Shown: in pieces, positions 1-8,238 of the stretch
Layout of the letters: every line of letters begins with the position of its first letter
How positions within the stretch are numbered: the stretch's first letter is position 1
From: Bacteroidota bacterium
GTDB taxonomy: Bacteria > Bacteroidota > Bacteroidia > Chitinophagales > Chitinophagaceae
Reading direction: 5' to 3'
NCBI GenBank assembly: GCA_005884665.1
Contig: VBAT01000020.1
Coordinates: 20,063-84,062, forward strand
DNA length: 64,000 nucleotides
Translations under genes and position numbers: made by a program
The notes under the pieces: model-generated
The model's database searches: none
The model's input: only the letters and a program-made list of their open reading frames with translations
Told to the model about the DNA's origin: nothing

Positions 1-1
1 T

Positions 2-547
2 GATAAGATGCTGGAAAGCCCGATGACAGTTGCTATCTCTATGCTGGCGGGTGGTGTCGTTTTATTATTTATCGACAGACTCTTTAACCGCCCAACCATT
101 CAATCGGATGAGAAGATCAGTTATCTTAATGCATTTATTATCGGTCTGTGGCAATGTATTGCCATGATTCCGGGAGTAAGCCGCAGCGCTGCTTCCATCA
201 TTGGTGGTATGTCTCAAAAGTTCACCCGCAATCTCGCTGCCGAATTTTCTTTTTTCCTCGCCGTACCGACCATGTTTGCCGCTACTGCTTACTCGGTATT
301 CCTGAAAAACTGGCATCACAACGGAGAATTAAAGAAAGGCTATGATATCATCCTGGAATCAAGAGATAATACAATTGCCTTTATCATCGGCAATGTTATG
401 GCCCTCGTTGTAGCGATCATCGCGATCCGGTTTTTTATCAACTACCTGAAAGTCTATGGCTTTAAAATATTTGGGTGGTACAGGATCATTGCCGGCATCA
501 TACTGTTGGTATTGTTGCTGACCGGCGTCATAAAAGGCCAACCCTAG
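2..547 (+). CDS. uppP: Undecaprenyl-diphosphatase UppP/BacA, C-terminal part
   Basis: The gene is cut by the window start; about 181 C-terminal residues are visible and the frame is open to base 2. UppP is an integral membrane enzyme that dephosphorylates undecaprenyl pyrophosphate to recycle the lipid carrier for peptidoglycan and surface polysaccharide. The second family signature is present (MIPGVSRSAAS, read from about base 163), which is the P-G-x-S-R-S catalytic loop. Several hydrophobic segments follow, and the protein ends in a last membrane helix and a short basic tail, as is usual. Family assignment is firm; only the N-terminal signature cannot be checked. Confidence 0.9.
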   Translation, partial: DKMLESPMTVAISMLAGGVVLLFIDRLFNRPTIQSDEKISYLNAFIIGLWQCIAMIPGVSRSAASIIGGMSQKFTRNLAAEFSFFLAVPTMFAATAYSVFLKNWHHNGELKKGYDIILESRDNTIAFIIGNVMALVVAIIAIRFFINYLKVYGFKIFGWYRIIAGIILLVLLLTGVIKGQP

Positions 548-591
548 GATCCCGAGTTATTATCTTGGCTAAAATAGGGAACTTAGCGCAT

Positions 592-656
592 AAGACCTAT
601 GAGGCTTAGCGTGACTAAACTAGCCTCAGCACGTAGCGGTAAGCCTCATAGGTCTT
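592..656. repeat. 17-bp perfect inverted repeat between uppP and the transporter gene
   Basis: Bases 592-608 (AAGACCTATGAGGCTTA) and 640-656 are exact reverse complements separated by 31 bases. The loop holds a second short pair (GAGGCT at 601-606 and AGCCTC at 622-627), so two alternative folds exist. Related GGCTAAA/TTTAGCC fragments lie outside the arms. There is no T-run, so it is not a classical terminator. It could be a transcript-end hairpin or a small dispersed palindromic element. Confidence 0.7.
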
Positions 657-702
657 GGGCTTTAGCCCTAGCTAATCAACATTTATGCATTAACCTTTTT
701 TT

Positions 703-2013
703 ATGCAGACAGCTTCCAAAAAAGTAATCAATGGATGGGCAATGTATGACTGGGCCAACTCAGTGTACAACCTCGTAATTACTTCCACTATTTTCCCGGC
801 GTACTATGAAGCGATCACAGGAGATGACGACAAAGCCACCCTCGCCGATAAGGTCCATTTCCTGGGAAGGGAATTTGTCAATACAGCCCTGTACAATTAT
901 GCGCTGGCATTTGCTATGCTTATCGTAGCCATCATCTCACCATTGCTTTCTTCAATAGCCGATTATAAAGGCAACAAAAAATCTTTTCTCAATTTCTTTC
1001 TCACGATCGGGAGCATTGCCTGCGCCTGCCTGTTTTTTTTCACTGGCAAGAATAGTCTCGCAATTGGCGTCATCTGTATGATCATAGCCTGCGTGGGCTA
1101 TTGGGCCAGCGTAGTGTATTACAATTCTTACCTGCCGGAAATAGCCGCACCCGAAGACAGGGACCGGGTAAGTGCCAAAGGATTTACTTATGGCTATATC
1201 GGGAGCGTCATCTTACAAATAATCTGCTTTGTACTGGTGTTGAAACATGATTTGTTCGGCTTTACCGAAGGTGATGGATCACGGTATTCTTTTTTACTGG
1301 TAGGCATCTGGTGGTGGGGATTCGGACAGTTTGCATTAGGCCGCCTGCCGAAGTCAGCTCCCGCTGGTACCGGCGATATGCAGCATCACATTCTTTCAAA
1401 GGGTTACAGGGAATTGCAAAAAGTCTGGAACCAGCTAAAGCATCTTACCCTTCTTAAAAGATTCCTGTTTGCATTTTTCTTTTACAATATGGGAGTGCAG
1501 ACGGTGATGCTGGCCGCCACACTATATGGGAAAAGTGAGCTCCAAATACCAACTACCAATCTTATCATCGCGATATTGATCATCCAGCTGATTGCCATTC
1601 CCGGAGCATACGTAATCTCAGGACTATCGAAAAGGATCGGCAACATGAAAGCGATAATGTGCTGCGTAGCGGTATGGATAGTTGTCTGTATAATCGGCTA
1701 TCTTTTACCGGTAGGTGGTATTTACCAGTTCTATGCGCTGGCAGTCGTGGTAGGTTTTGTGATGGGAGGCATCCAATCGCTGAGCCGCTCCACTTATTCC
1801 AAGCTGATGCCTGTGACCAAAGACACCGCTTCATTCTTCAGTTTTTATGATGTCACCGAAAAGATCGCCATTGTAATTGGTATGTTCAGCTTCGGATTTA
1901 TAAACGAACTGACTGGTTCACAAAGGAGCTCGGTGCTCGCGCTGATGGTGTTTTTTATTATTGGATTATTATTACTTTTCTATACGCGTTTAGCTGAAAC
2001 AAAAAACGCCTGA
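703..2013 (+). CDS. MFS transporter, UMF1 / Atg22-like family
   Basis: A 436-residue polytopic membrane protein. The N-terminal sequence GWAMYDWANSVYNLVI is characteristic of the UMF1/vacuole-effluxer-like branch of the major facilitator superfamily, and about twelve hydrophobic segments follow. A short charged loop after the second helix (ADYKGNKK) matches the MFS A-motif position. Substrate is unknown; eukaryotic Atg22 relatives export amino acids, but that should not be transferred. It is first in a close + strand run: the next gene starts 15 bases downstream, suggesting co-transcription. The first ATG of the frame fits the family N-terminus. Confidence 0.85.
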   Translation: MQTASKKVINGWAMYDWANSVYNLVITSTIFPAYYEAITGDDDKATLADKVHFLGREFVNTALYNYALAFAMLIVAIISPLLSSIADYKGNKKSFLNFFLTIGSIACACLFFFTGKNSLAIGVICMIIACVGYWASVVYYNSYLPEIAAPEDRDRVSAKGFTYGYIGSVILQIICFVLVLKHDLFGFTEGDGSRYSFLLVGIWWWGFGQFALGRLPKSAPAGTGDMQHHILSKGYRELQKVWNQLKHLTLLKRFLFAFFFYNMGVQTVMLAATLYGKSELQIPTTNLIIAILIIQLIAIPGAYVISGLSKRIGNMKAIMCCVAVWIVVCIIGYLLPVGGIYQFYALAVVVGFVMGGIQSLSRSTYSKLMPVTKDTASFFSFYDVTEKIAIVIGMFSFGFINELTGSQRSSVLALMVFFIIGLLLLFYTRLAETKNA

Positions 2014-2028
2014 TTTAAACCCGGCACT

Positions 2029-3102
2029 ATGAAACAATTTTTATTGATCACCAGTCTTTGCCTTGGCTTGTTTTCTTTCGCACAGCATACCAACAACAAT
2101 TCCCTGCTATGGAGGATCGAAGGCAGGGGACTGAATGGACCTTCTTATTTATTCGGCACCATACACCTGCCTCAGAAGAAATTCATCATTTATTCCGATT
2201 CCGTATATGACGCTATCCAGCATACTTCTGTTTTTTATAACGAGGTAGATTTTCTTCATCAATCCCTTTTTGGTGACACAGGCATGTTGACATTCTTCAG
2301 GGAAAAACTAAAATGGATGGATTCACTTCAAAAAACGGACAGCTGGAAGCGGTTTATCGACAAAATCAACAAGCAGTATAATGTGCATCTCGACTACGAC
2401 AGCACGGACCAGTTTGTCCAATTCAGCCAGCAACTGCAGGCTCCATTGTACCAAAAAGATGAAGGTGTAAGCGTACCGGATATGATGCTGGCAGGTCATG
2501 CCGCTTCCCTGGGAAAAAAGACAGGAGGACTGGAAACCTACCGGCTGCAATTCAATATGCTCTACGATATCATTGAGGCTCGTTTGCGTGACACCGCCCT
2601 GAGCCTGGACGAGGAAGGAGTGCTGACAGACAGGCTAAGACAATATTATGTGGATGAAAAAATGGATAGCATCAATTGGAGCATCCAGCACATCAACCCG
2701 ACCTACAGGACCATCGTTTTTGACAACAGGAACAGGACCATGTCCGATTCGATCGAAAAACATGCGAAGGAGCAGCCTTCCTTTTTTGCAATCGGGGCTG
2801 GTCATCTCGGCGGAGCACAAGGTGTCATCGAATTGCTGAAGAAAAAAGGATTTAAAGTAACCCCTGTACACTCTGACAATAAAATTTCACTGCTGGTGGT
2901 TCAAAATATGGTCAAAATGACCGAGAGGGCGAGAAAAAGGCACGAAGCTGAGAAAAACAAAGAGGAAACATCTACAATGAAGATTGACACCGAGGGAACC
3001 AAAGAAGAGACACCTGAGCCGCCCCCAGGACTGGTCCCGGGAAGAAATATGCCAGACACCATACCTGCGCCCGCGAAATCGAAAACAAAAAAGAAACCAT
3101 GA
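2029..3102 (+). CDS. TraB/GumN family protein, exported
   Basis: 357 residues. A signal peptide (about residues 1-19, ending FSFAQ) is followed by SLLWRIEG and the GTIH motif at residues 43-46, typical of the TraB/GumN (PF01963) superfamily, whose GxxH and C-terminal GAGHLGG-type motifs are proposed to form a metallohydrolase-like site. GAGHLGG is present near residue 262. After about residue 295 there is a hydrophilic Lys/Glu/Pro-rich tail of some 60 residues, which is not part of the family fold. The stop overlaps the next start by 4 bases (ATGA), so coupled translation with the hydrolase is likely. Biochemical role is not established for bacterial members. Confidence 0.85.
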   Translation: MKQFLLITSLCLGLFSFAQHTNNNSLLWRIEGRGLNGPSYLFGTIHLPQKKFIIYSDSVYDAIQHTSVFYNEVDFLHQSLFGDTGMLTFFREKLKWMDSLQKTDSWKRFIDKINKQYNVHLDYDSTDQFVQFSQQLQAPLYQKDEGVSVPDMMLAGHAASLGKKTGGLETYRLQFNMLYDIIEARLRDTALSLDEEGVLTDRLRQYYVDEKMDSINWSIQHINPTYRTIVFDNRNRTMSDSIEKHAKEQPSFFAIGAGHLGGAQGVIELLKKKGFKVTPVHSDNKISLLVVQNMVKMTERARKRHEAEKNKEETSTMKIDTEGTKEETPEPPPGLVPGRNMPDTIPAPAKSKTKKKP

Positions 3103-3971
3103 ACCTTTACACGATCAATACCGGATATTTCAAACTCGATGGCGGAGCCATGTTTGGAGTGGTTCCCAAAAGCATGTGGAAGACCATTAACCCGCCTGAT
3201 GAAAACAATATGTGTAGTTGGGCACTTCGATGTTTATTGATAGAGGACGGCAAAAGGCTGATCCTGGTAGACAATGGTATGGGCAACAAACAGGATGCAA
3301 AATTTTTCAGTTATTATTATTTACATGGGGATGATACGCTGGATAAATCTTTGTCAAAACACGGCTTTCACCGCGATGACGTCACAGATGTGTTTTTGAC
3401 CCACCTGCATTTCGATCATTGTGGGGGAAGTATTGTGAAGGAAGGTGACAAGCTGGTACCAGCTTTTAAAAACGCCACATACTGGAGCAATGAATCTCAC
3501 TGGAACTGGGCTATCCACCCAAACGATAGGGAGAAGGCTTCATTCCTCAAAGAAAATATTTTACCAATAGAGCAATCGGGCCAGCTAAAATTTATTAACC
3601 ATGATTCGAAGGGCAGGAGTTTGAATGGAGATAAATTAAGCCGGGTTTCTTTTGCAGATGGCTTTGACGTAATGTTTGTAAACGGTCATACAGATTCAAT
3701 GATGCTACCTGCCATCCGGTACAAAGAAAAGACGGTCGTCTACATGGCCGACCTGTTGCCTTCGCAGGGACATATTCCTATCCCTTACGTGATGGCGTAT
3801 GATATGTTCCCATTAACCACGCTCAATGAAAAAAAATCATTTCTAAAGGAAGCATCTGAGAATGGCTATGTACTTTTCTTCGAACATGACCGGCAGTATG
3901 AATGCTGTAGTCTCCAGCAAACAGAAAGAGGCATTCGGCCAAAAGAGTTTTTTAAACTTGCGGATATTTAA
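3099..3971 (+). CDS. Metallo-beta-lactamase-fold hydrolase
   Basis: A 290-residue cytosolic protein. The zinc-binding HxHxDH motif is visible as H102, H104, D106 and H107 in THLHFDHCGG. The later metal ligands fit VNGHTDS (His), MADLLPSQ (Asp) and FFEHDRQ (His). The layout resembles lactonase/alkylphosphonate-type MBL hydrolases that open with TGYFKLDGGAMFGVVPK. Substrate is not determinable from sequence. It overlaps the TraB/GumN gene by 4 bases and is the last gene of this + strand cluster. Confidence 0.88.
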   Translation: MNLYTINTGYFKLDGGAMFGVVPKSMWKTINPPDENNMCSWALRCLLIEDGKRLILVDNGMGNKQDAKFFSYYYLHGDDTLDKSLSKHGFHRDDVTDVFLTHLHFDHCGGSIVKEGDKLVPAFKNATYWSNESHWNWAIHPNDREKASFLKENILPIEQSGQLKFINHDSKGRSLNGDKLSRVSFADGFDVMFVNGHTDSMMLPAIRYKEKTVVYMADLLPSQGHIPIPYVMAYDMFPLTTLNEKKSFLKEASENGYVLFFEHDRQYECCSLQQTERGIRPKEFFKLADI

Positions 3972-3979
3972 ATAGTTCA

Positions 3980-3997
3980 CCCCGCAATTGTGCGGGG
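3980..3997. terminator. GC-rich hairpin between convergent genes
   Basis: CCCCGCA (3980-3986) and TGCGGGG (3991-3997) form a 7-bp stem with a 4-base loop, just after the hydrolase stop and before the convergent DUF3108 gene. There is no clear T-run, so it may be a weak or Rho-assisted transcript end for either strand. Confidence 0.45.
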
Positions 3998-4032
3998 CAA
4001 CGAAGACTAAGCCGACTAGATGGCGCATCTTA

Positions 4033-4842
4033 TCACCTTCTCCTGATAAGCGAGGTCAGCGGGTGGCGGATATTCTCATAACCCATCATATCGATCTTTA
4101 CTTTTCCCACTACGATAGGACTCTCGATACGTACGGGGATATGATTGGCGTCATCGGTGACCCACACGGTCATTTTTTCACCGCCTTCAAAGATGGTTCC
4201 TTTAATTAACAGCGGCTTAAACTTAATAGTATTGAACTTCCCATACTGGGTTTTGATCGTTTCTTTTCCCAGGTAGCGGATATACATATTATAGACCTCG
4301 TTGTCGAGGAACATCGAAAAAGCGATCTTGTCTTCAGGATTCAATTTGGCAAAATCGATATTACGTGCATAGAATACGGAACTAACGACATCCTGCACAC
4401 AGGGCGGCACCTTGAAAACCCCATCATTAGTTACAGCTGTGTTGGCTGTTTTATTAAAAGTGACATTTTGATATTTTTTAAAGCCGCCCTCGTTCACATT
4501 GCGCACAAACTTCAATGCCTGCATAGTAGTTGTATCGATATAGGTCTCGTATTTATCCCTTACTTTATATACCCAATCATATGAAGAGGTAGTGGCGCCC
4601 TCACCCACGATATGATAAACCGGACGGTTGTTCAATGTTTCAAGTGTATTGGTGAAAGTAGCTTCCCCCGCTTTGAAATAAAGGCCGGTAACATTATAGT
4701 ATACCGTATAAGAAACTTTTTCCCCGGCGCTGAAAGCCACATTCTTAATGGTACATTCTTCGGTGAAAGGCGTTTGTGTTTTCTTGGTAAAAGCCATTAA
4801 CGCCAGCAAGGACAACCCGATCAGTTTAAATCTTTTCATCAT
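4033..4842 (-). CDS. DUF3108 domain-containing exported protein
   Basis: 269 residues with an N-terminal signal-like hydrophobic stretch (residues 4-18). The body matches the DUF3108 pattern: an early AFSAGEKVSYTVYYN strand, TTSSYDWVYKVRDKYETYID, then KVPPCVQDVVSSVFYAR and a C-terminal MTVWVTDDANHIPVRI. Members are beta-rich periplasmic or outer-membrane-associated proteins of unknown function. Its 5' end overlaps the 3' end of the upstream flippase-like gene by 17 bases, so the two form an operon and may act together in the envelope. Confidence 0.82.
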   Translation of the reverse strand: MMKRFKLIGLSLLALMAFTKKTQTPFTEECTIKNVAFSAGEKVSYTVYYNVTGLYFKAGEATFTNTLETLNNRPVYHIVGEGATTSSYDWVYKVRDKYETYIDTTTMQALKFVRNVNEGGFKKYQNVTFNKTANTAVTNDGVFKVPPCVQDVVSSVFYARNIDFAKLNPEDKIAFSMFLDNEVYNMYIRYLGKETIKTQYGKFNTIKFKPLLIKGTIFEGGEKMTVWVTDDANHIPVRIESPIVVGKVKIDMMGYENIRHPLTSLIRRR

Positions 4843-5830
4843 TATTGTTCTTAAAAATTCTTTTTATCCCCAAAATTAATAAACTACCCGCCAGGGCGGG
4901 AATTATCAGGTTGATAAACCAGATCGTTACAGATGTCGCCCAGATACCCAGGCTGTTCCCACTAAACAACCCGAGCAGTTGCAGGCTGATTTTGCCTTTA
5001 AGACTCAGGTCAGTAAATAAGGCAATGGTGGGAAGTACGGCCATTACCAGGAAAGAAACACTCACTGCCCAGCATCCCTGCCACCACGAAACATCGACAT
5101 TAAATAAACGAAATAAAAGGAAATATTGTGTCAAAAACACAAAAAATCTTACCAGTGATAAAGACAATATCTGTAAGAGCAACGTTGCATTAAAGTCTTC
5201 CAAACCCTTAAGTAACCAGGCATAATTTCTCAGCCTCGGGAGCCGGTCTATCCACCTGATTATCCAGGATAGCCTCAAATAAAATACTGTTAAAACAAGC
5301 AGGACAGCCGATACACCATAGACAATGGCCTGTATCCATGCTCCGCCCAGGATATGGCCATTGGTTATTGGCTCCCGGAGCACAAAAAAACCGGTAAGTC
5401 CCATAAGAAGGGTAACCAACAACTGGCTCATGCTTCCGGCGATGGTCAGCGAGATCGCCTTTAGCCTGTTTCCTTCATGCATATATAATAAGCGTCCCAG
5501 GTATTCACCTACACGGTTGGGTGTCGTGACCGAAAAAGAAGTGCCGGAAAGGATCGCTTTAAAAGCCGTGAGATAACTAACCTGCTGTACCTTTTGAATT
5601 GCCATTTTCCATTTAAAAGCTTCGAGTCCCCAATTGACTATCATCAATAGAAACGTGGCGCCGAGAAGCAGCACTTTCGGGCTGCCAAAAGATGTACGTA
5701 TCATCTGCCACGAATTTTCAAGGTCAGGCTGGTGTTTGATCTGTTGATAAATTGAATAGGATAACCAGGCAAACAATATTGGACCTAAAAAATAGTTGAT
5801 AAAGATTTTGATACTTTTGTTAATCTTCAT
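4826..5830 (-). CDS. Lysylphosphatidylglycerol synthase TM-domain (YbhN/AglD-like) membrane protein
   Basis: 334 residues with about eight hydrophobic segments. The conserved stretch around TPNRVGEYLGRLLYM (near residues 100-115), following SGTSFSVT, is the signature of the UPF0104/LPG-synthase transmembrane domain (PF03706), i.e. the MprF membrane half without its synthetase domain. Known relatives are proposed to flip lipids or polyprenyl-linked sugars. It is divergent from ruvC, with 23 bases between the start codons, and overlaps the downstream DUF3108 gene. Which lipid is handled cannot be told from sequence. Confidence 0.85.
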   Translation of the reverse strand: MKINKSIKIFINYFLGPILFAWLSYSIYQQIKHQPDLENSWQMIRTSFGSPKVLLLGATFLLMIVNWGLEAFKWKMAIQKVQQVSYLTAFKAILSGTSFSVTTPNRVGEYLGRLLYMHEGNRLKAISLTIAGSMSQLLVTLLMGLTGFFVLREPITNGHILGGAWIQAIVYGVSAVLLVLTVFYLRLSWIIRWIDRLPRLRNYAWLLKGLEDFNATLLLQILSLSLVRFFVFLTQYFLLFRLFNVDVSWWQGCWAVSVSFLVMAVLPTIALFTDLSLKGKISLQLLGLFSGNSLGIWATSVTIWFINLIIPALAGSLLILGIKRIFKNNNDEKI

Positions 5831-5853
5831 ATATCGTGTAAAAATAAGTCCCT

Positions 5854-6438
5854 TTGCAAAAGCCCACTAAAATAATCCTCGGTATTGATCCCGGTACGCT
5901 TGTGATGGGACATGGCATTATCGCCGTTAATGGCAACTCGATGCAACTGATCGAAATGAGTGTATTGAAATTATCCGGCAAAAAAGATAATTATGAACGG
6001 CTCCAAATGATCCATCACCAGGTCATTACTCTCATAAAAAAATACAACCCGCATGAGTTTGCTATCGAGGCGCCTTTTTTCGGGAAAAATGTACAAAGCA
6101 TGCTCAAGCTTGGACGGGCACAGGGAGTAGCAATCGCTGCCGCTATTAATGCTGGATTGCCTGTGACCGAATATTCACCAAGAAAGATCAAGCAGTCTAT
6201 AACGGGAAATGGTAATGCAGATAAGGAACAGGTTTGGAAAATGCTGCAACATATCCTGTCGCTAAAAGAAAGACCGAAACACCTGGATGCAACCGATGCT
6301 TTGGCTGTCGCGATTTGTCATCACTTCCAGTGCAAACTGGTTATAGGACCTGTGACAGTTAAAAAGACTGGGTCAAAAAAGAAAAACGGATGGGAATCAT
6401 TTGTACTGAAACACCCCGCCAGGATCGTAAGTCATTAA
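5854..6438 (+). CDS. ruvC: Crossover junction endodeoxyribonuclease RuvC (TTG start)
   Basis: 194 residues. RuvC cuts Holliday junctions symmetrically after RuvAB branch migration. All four acidic catalytic positions are visible: D12 (GIDPG), E72 (AIEAPFFGKN), D145 and D148 (HLDATDALAVAICHH). The only start codon ahead of the essential IILGIDPG strand is TTG at 5854, since an in-frame stop region lies just upstream, so the gene almost certainly starts at TTG. A basic C-terminal tail of about 30 residues (KKTGSKKKN) extends past the core. No neighbouring ruvA or ruvB is present, as is usual outside proteobacteria. Confidence 0.95.
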   Translation: MQKPTKIILGIDPGTLVMGHGIIAVNGNSMQLIEMSVLKLSGKKDNYERLQMIHHQVITLIKKYNPHEFAIEAPFFGKNVQSMLKLGRAQGVAIAAAINAGLPVTEYSPRKIKQSITGNGNADKEQVWKMLQHILSLKERPKHLDATDALAVAICHHFQCKLVIGPVTVKKTGSKKKNGWESFVLKHPARIVSH

Positions 6439-6465
6439 ACTCGTGGGTGGTCAATGGTGAACCAC

Positions 6466-6861
6466 TCACCACACTAAATTTCCAAGAATTTTCTGTTGTA
6501 CTTTTTTTAATAAGTCATCAGCCGCCTTCGGTTTTGCCTGCGTAAAATTCAGGTCATTGGAAGAATTGATCGGGATAAGATGAATATGCGCATGAGGCAC
6601 TTCCAGGCCGATAACACTAATACCACAACGATCGCAGTCAAATGATCTTTCAATAGCCTTTGCTATCGGTCTTGCGAAAACAAGTATTTCCTTTAGGTAA
6701 TCTTCAGGAAGATCAAACAGATTATCAGTTTCATTCTTGGGGACAACGAGGGTGTGTCCTTCCCGCAAAGGAAAAATGTCGAGAAAGGCAAAAAACTTTT
6801 CGTTTTCCGCTATCTTATAAGAAGGGATATCACCCGCTATGATCTTTGAAAATATTGTCAT
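6466..6861 (-). CDS. HIT family nucleotide-binding protein
   Basis: 131 residues, a typical length. It has the histidine-triad motif HAHIHLIPI with H90, H92 and H94, and the N-terminal IFSKIIAGDIPSYKI of the HINT/PKCI branch. HIT proteins hydrolyse AMP or other groups from nucleoside phosphoramidates and related nucleotides. The conserved FPLREGHTLVVPK is also present. It lies downstream of greA in the same direction, a gene pair often seen in Bacteroidota, but a good terminator lies between them here. Confidence 0.92.
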   Translation of the reverse strand: MTIFSKIIAGDIPSYKIAENEKFFAFLDIFPLREGHTLVVPKNETDNLFDLPEDYLKEILVFARPIAKAIERSFDCDRCGISVIGLEVPHAHIHLIPINSSNDLNFTQAKPKAADDLLKKVQQKILGNLVW

Positions 6862-7022
6862 ACCACTAGATCCTGGTTATGGAAAATTTTTTGATGAAAG
6901 CGTAATTTACACCTTTAGCAAGTTATCATTTTAGGAGATAAGCTGGATGCCAGATGCTGATAACAAGTATTTGCTATTTAGTAACCACCTCTGCGATTCT
7001 CCATGGTCCCCTGTAAACCATC

Positions 7023-7140
7023 AGCTAAAAGGCCACAGAGAGCCACGGAGAATAGGCCGAGAACCGCAGAGGAGTTGGATGATATGAAAATAACTCTGTG
7101 GCTCTCCTATCCTCTGAGGCTCTCTGTGGGCTATCAGGCC
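7023..7140. repeat. Intergenic inverted-repeat element in the 6862-7200 gap
   Basis: The 339-base gap between the HIT gene and greA has no coding potential that I can support. It contains CCACAGAGAGCC (7033-7044), whose exact reverse complement is at 7118-7129. A second pair is GAGAGCCAC (7039-7047) with GTGGCTCTC (7098-7106). The segment is a compound of CAGAG/CTCTG units, giving several mutually exclusive stems. It looks like a dispersed intergenic palindrome rather than a terminator, since the greA terminator lies separately at 7144-7175. Confidence 0.6.
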
Positions 7141-7143
7141 GCT

Positions 7144-7175
7144 AAAAAAAAATTGCTCCTTTTTTAGAAGAGCAA
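7144..7175 (-). terminator. Intrinsic terminator of greA
   Basis: On the minus strand TTGCTC pairs with GAGCAA (7170-7175 and 7153-7158) and is followed by an uninterrupted run of nine Ts (7152-7144). It lies 26 bases past the greA stop codon. Confidence 0.85.
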
Positions 7176-7200
7176 CACAATATATAATATAGCCCGGCGA

Positions 7201-7674
7201 TCAAGCCGTTATTTTCTCGATCCTGAATTGAATAACACCGGCCGGTGCATTTACTTCAGCGGTATCCCCTACCTGTTTTCCCAAAATTCCTCTACCGATC
7301 GGGGAAGTGACTGATATTTTGCCTGCTTTGAGATCAGCTTCTTTTTCGCTGACAATCTGGTAGGTCACCTGTTTCTTTGTGTTGAAGTTTGTCAACGTGA
7401 CCTTTGTAAGAATAGATACTTTACTGGTGTCGATATTAGATTCATCCAACACCCTGATAGTAGCAAGCGATCCTTCAAGCGCCGCTATTTTTGCTTCCAG
7501 CAGACCTTGGGCTTCCTTAGCGGCATCGTACTCCGCATTCTCTTTCAGATCACCTTTTTCCCGTGCTTCCGCGATAGCCCGGCTGGCTGCCGGACGATCT
7601 ATTCCCTTCATTCTTTGCAACTCTGATTTCATTTGTTCCAGAGTTTCTTTAGTCACGTATTGAAGGTTGCTCAT
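7201..7674 (-). CDS. greA: Transcription elongation factor GreA
   Basis: 157 residues, the canonical length. GreA binds the RNA polymerase secondary channel and stimulates cleavage of backtracked RNA. The N-terminal coiled coil carries the tip region GDLKENAEYDAAKEAQ (about residues 40-55), with the acidic residues needed for cleavage. The C-terminal FKBP-like domain has SPIGRGILGKQVGD. An unusually strong Shine-Dalgarno run (AAAGGAGGG) lies 3 bases upstream of the ATG, which is uncommon in Bacteroidota. The leader has a promoter and a terminator-like hairpin, annotated separately. Confidence 0.96.
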   Translation of the reverse strand: MSNLQYVTKETLEQMKSELQRMKGIDRPAASRAIAEAREKGDLKENAEYDAAKEAQGLLEAKIAALEGSLATIRVLDESNIDTSKVSILTKVTLTNFNTKKQVTYQIVSEKEADLKAGKISVTSPIGRGILGKQVGDTAEVNAPAGVIQFRIEKITA

Positions 7675-7690
7675 AATCCCTCCTTTGGTA

Positions 7691-7734
7691 AAAATGAAAA
7701 AAATAACAACGCCTCAGAGAGTTACTGAAGCGTT
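7691..7734 (-). terminator. Terminator-like hairpin in the greA 5' leader (possible attenuator)
   Basis: Transcribed on the minus strand, AACGCTTCAG (7734-7725) pairs with CTGAGGCGTT (7717-7708) over ten base pairs with one G-U. It has a 7-base loop, then a T-rich run (7707-7691) that includes seven consecutive Ts. It sits between the predicted greA promoter and the greA ribosome-binding site, so readthrough would control greA expression or yield a short leader RNA. Confidence 0.6.
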
Positions 7735-7747
7735 GCATTTATTCATG

Positions 7748-7780
7748 CAAAGATAACAAACTAATTCTGATTTGTCCAAA
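7748..7780 (-). promoter_or_regulatory. Predicted greA promoter, Bacteroidota sigma-ABfr type
   Basis: The minus strand reads TTTG (7780-7777), a 21-base spacer, then TATCTTTG (7755-7748), an exact fit to the -33 TTTG / -7 TAnnTTTG consensus of the Bacteroidota primary sigma factor. Transcription would begin near 7742, just ahead of the leader hairpin. Confidence 0.7.
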
Positions 7781-7900
7781 ACTATCCCCCTTAAACCCAG
7801 CCAAGAAATTGATGCTGAACGTGTTTTCCGGTGGCATAATTATTGGAAATTTTACCCTGGCCGCTATGAACACTATTGATTAATCTAAAATGGCACTATT

Positions 7901-8194
7901 ATGAAAAGACACATGTTCCTGGGATCTATAGTAGTCGGCGTGATGATTTTCTTCAGCTCATGCAGTGGTCCCAGTGAGGTTGTGGTAAGCAGCCGACCTG
8001 AAACTCCGTATTATGTAAGAACTGAAGCTCCCGGTCCTGGTTATGTATGGATCGATGGAGATTGGAGGGTACGAAACGGACGTTACTACTGGAGAGAAGG
8101 ACATTGGGCAAGACCAACGACACGAGTATGGATCAGCGGAAGTTGGGAATCCAGAAACGGTGGGTGGTACTGGCGAAAAGGTCACTGGAGATAA
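7901..8194 (+). CDS. Small lipoprotein with WxxGxW repeats
   Basis: 97 residues. A lipoprotein signal peptide ends in FFSSC, with the acylated Cys near residue 21. The mature part is a run of aromatic repeats with spacing W-x-x-G-x-W: VWIDGDWRV, YYWREGHW, VWISGSW and WYWRKGHW. This is the WxxGxW repeat family (PF12779-like) of envelope lipoproteins of unknown role. The protein is basic and Tyr/Trp-rich. It stands alone with its own terminator 8 bases after the stop. Confidence 0.8.
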   Translation: MKRHMFLGSIVVGVMIFFSSCSGPSEVVVSSRPETPYYVRTEAPGPGYVWIDGDWRVRNGRYYWREGHWARPTTRVWISGSWESRNGGWYWRKGHWR

Positions 8195-8202
8195 TTAAAA
8201 AG

Positions 8203-8238
8203 AAATAGCGCTATTGAATCAATGGCGCTATTTTTTTT
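8203..8238 (+). terminator. Intrinsic terminator of the small lipoprotein gene
   Basis: AAATAGCGC-TATTG pairs with CAATG-GCGCTATTT (arms about 8203-8216 and 8220-8233) and runs into eight Ts. The T-run overlaps the last codons of the convergent dehydrogenase gene, so the hairpin may serve both directions. Confidence 0.85.
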
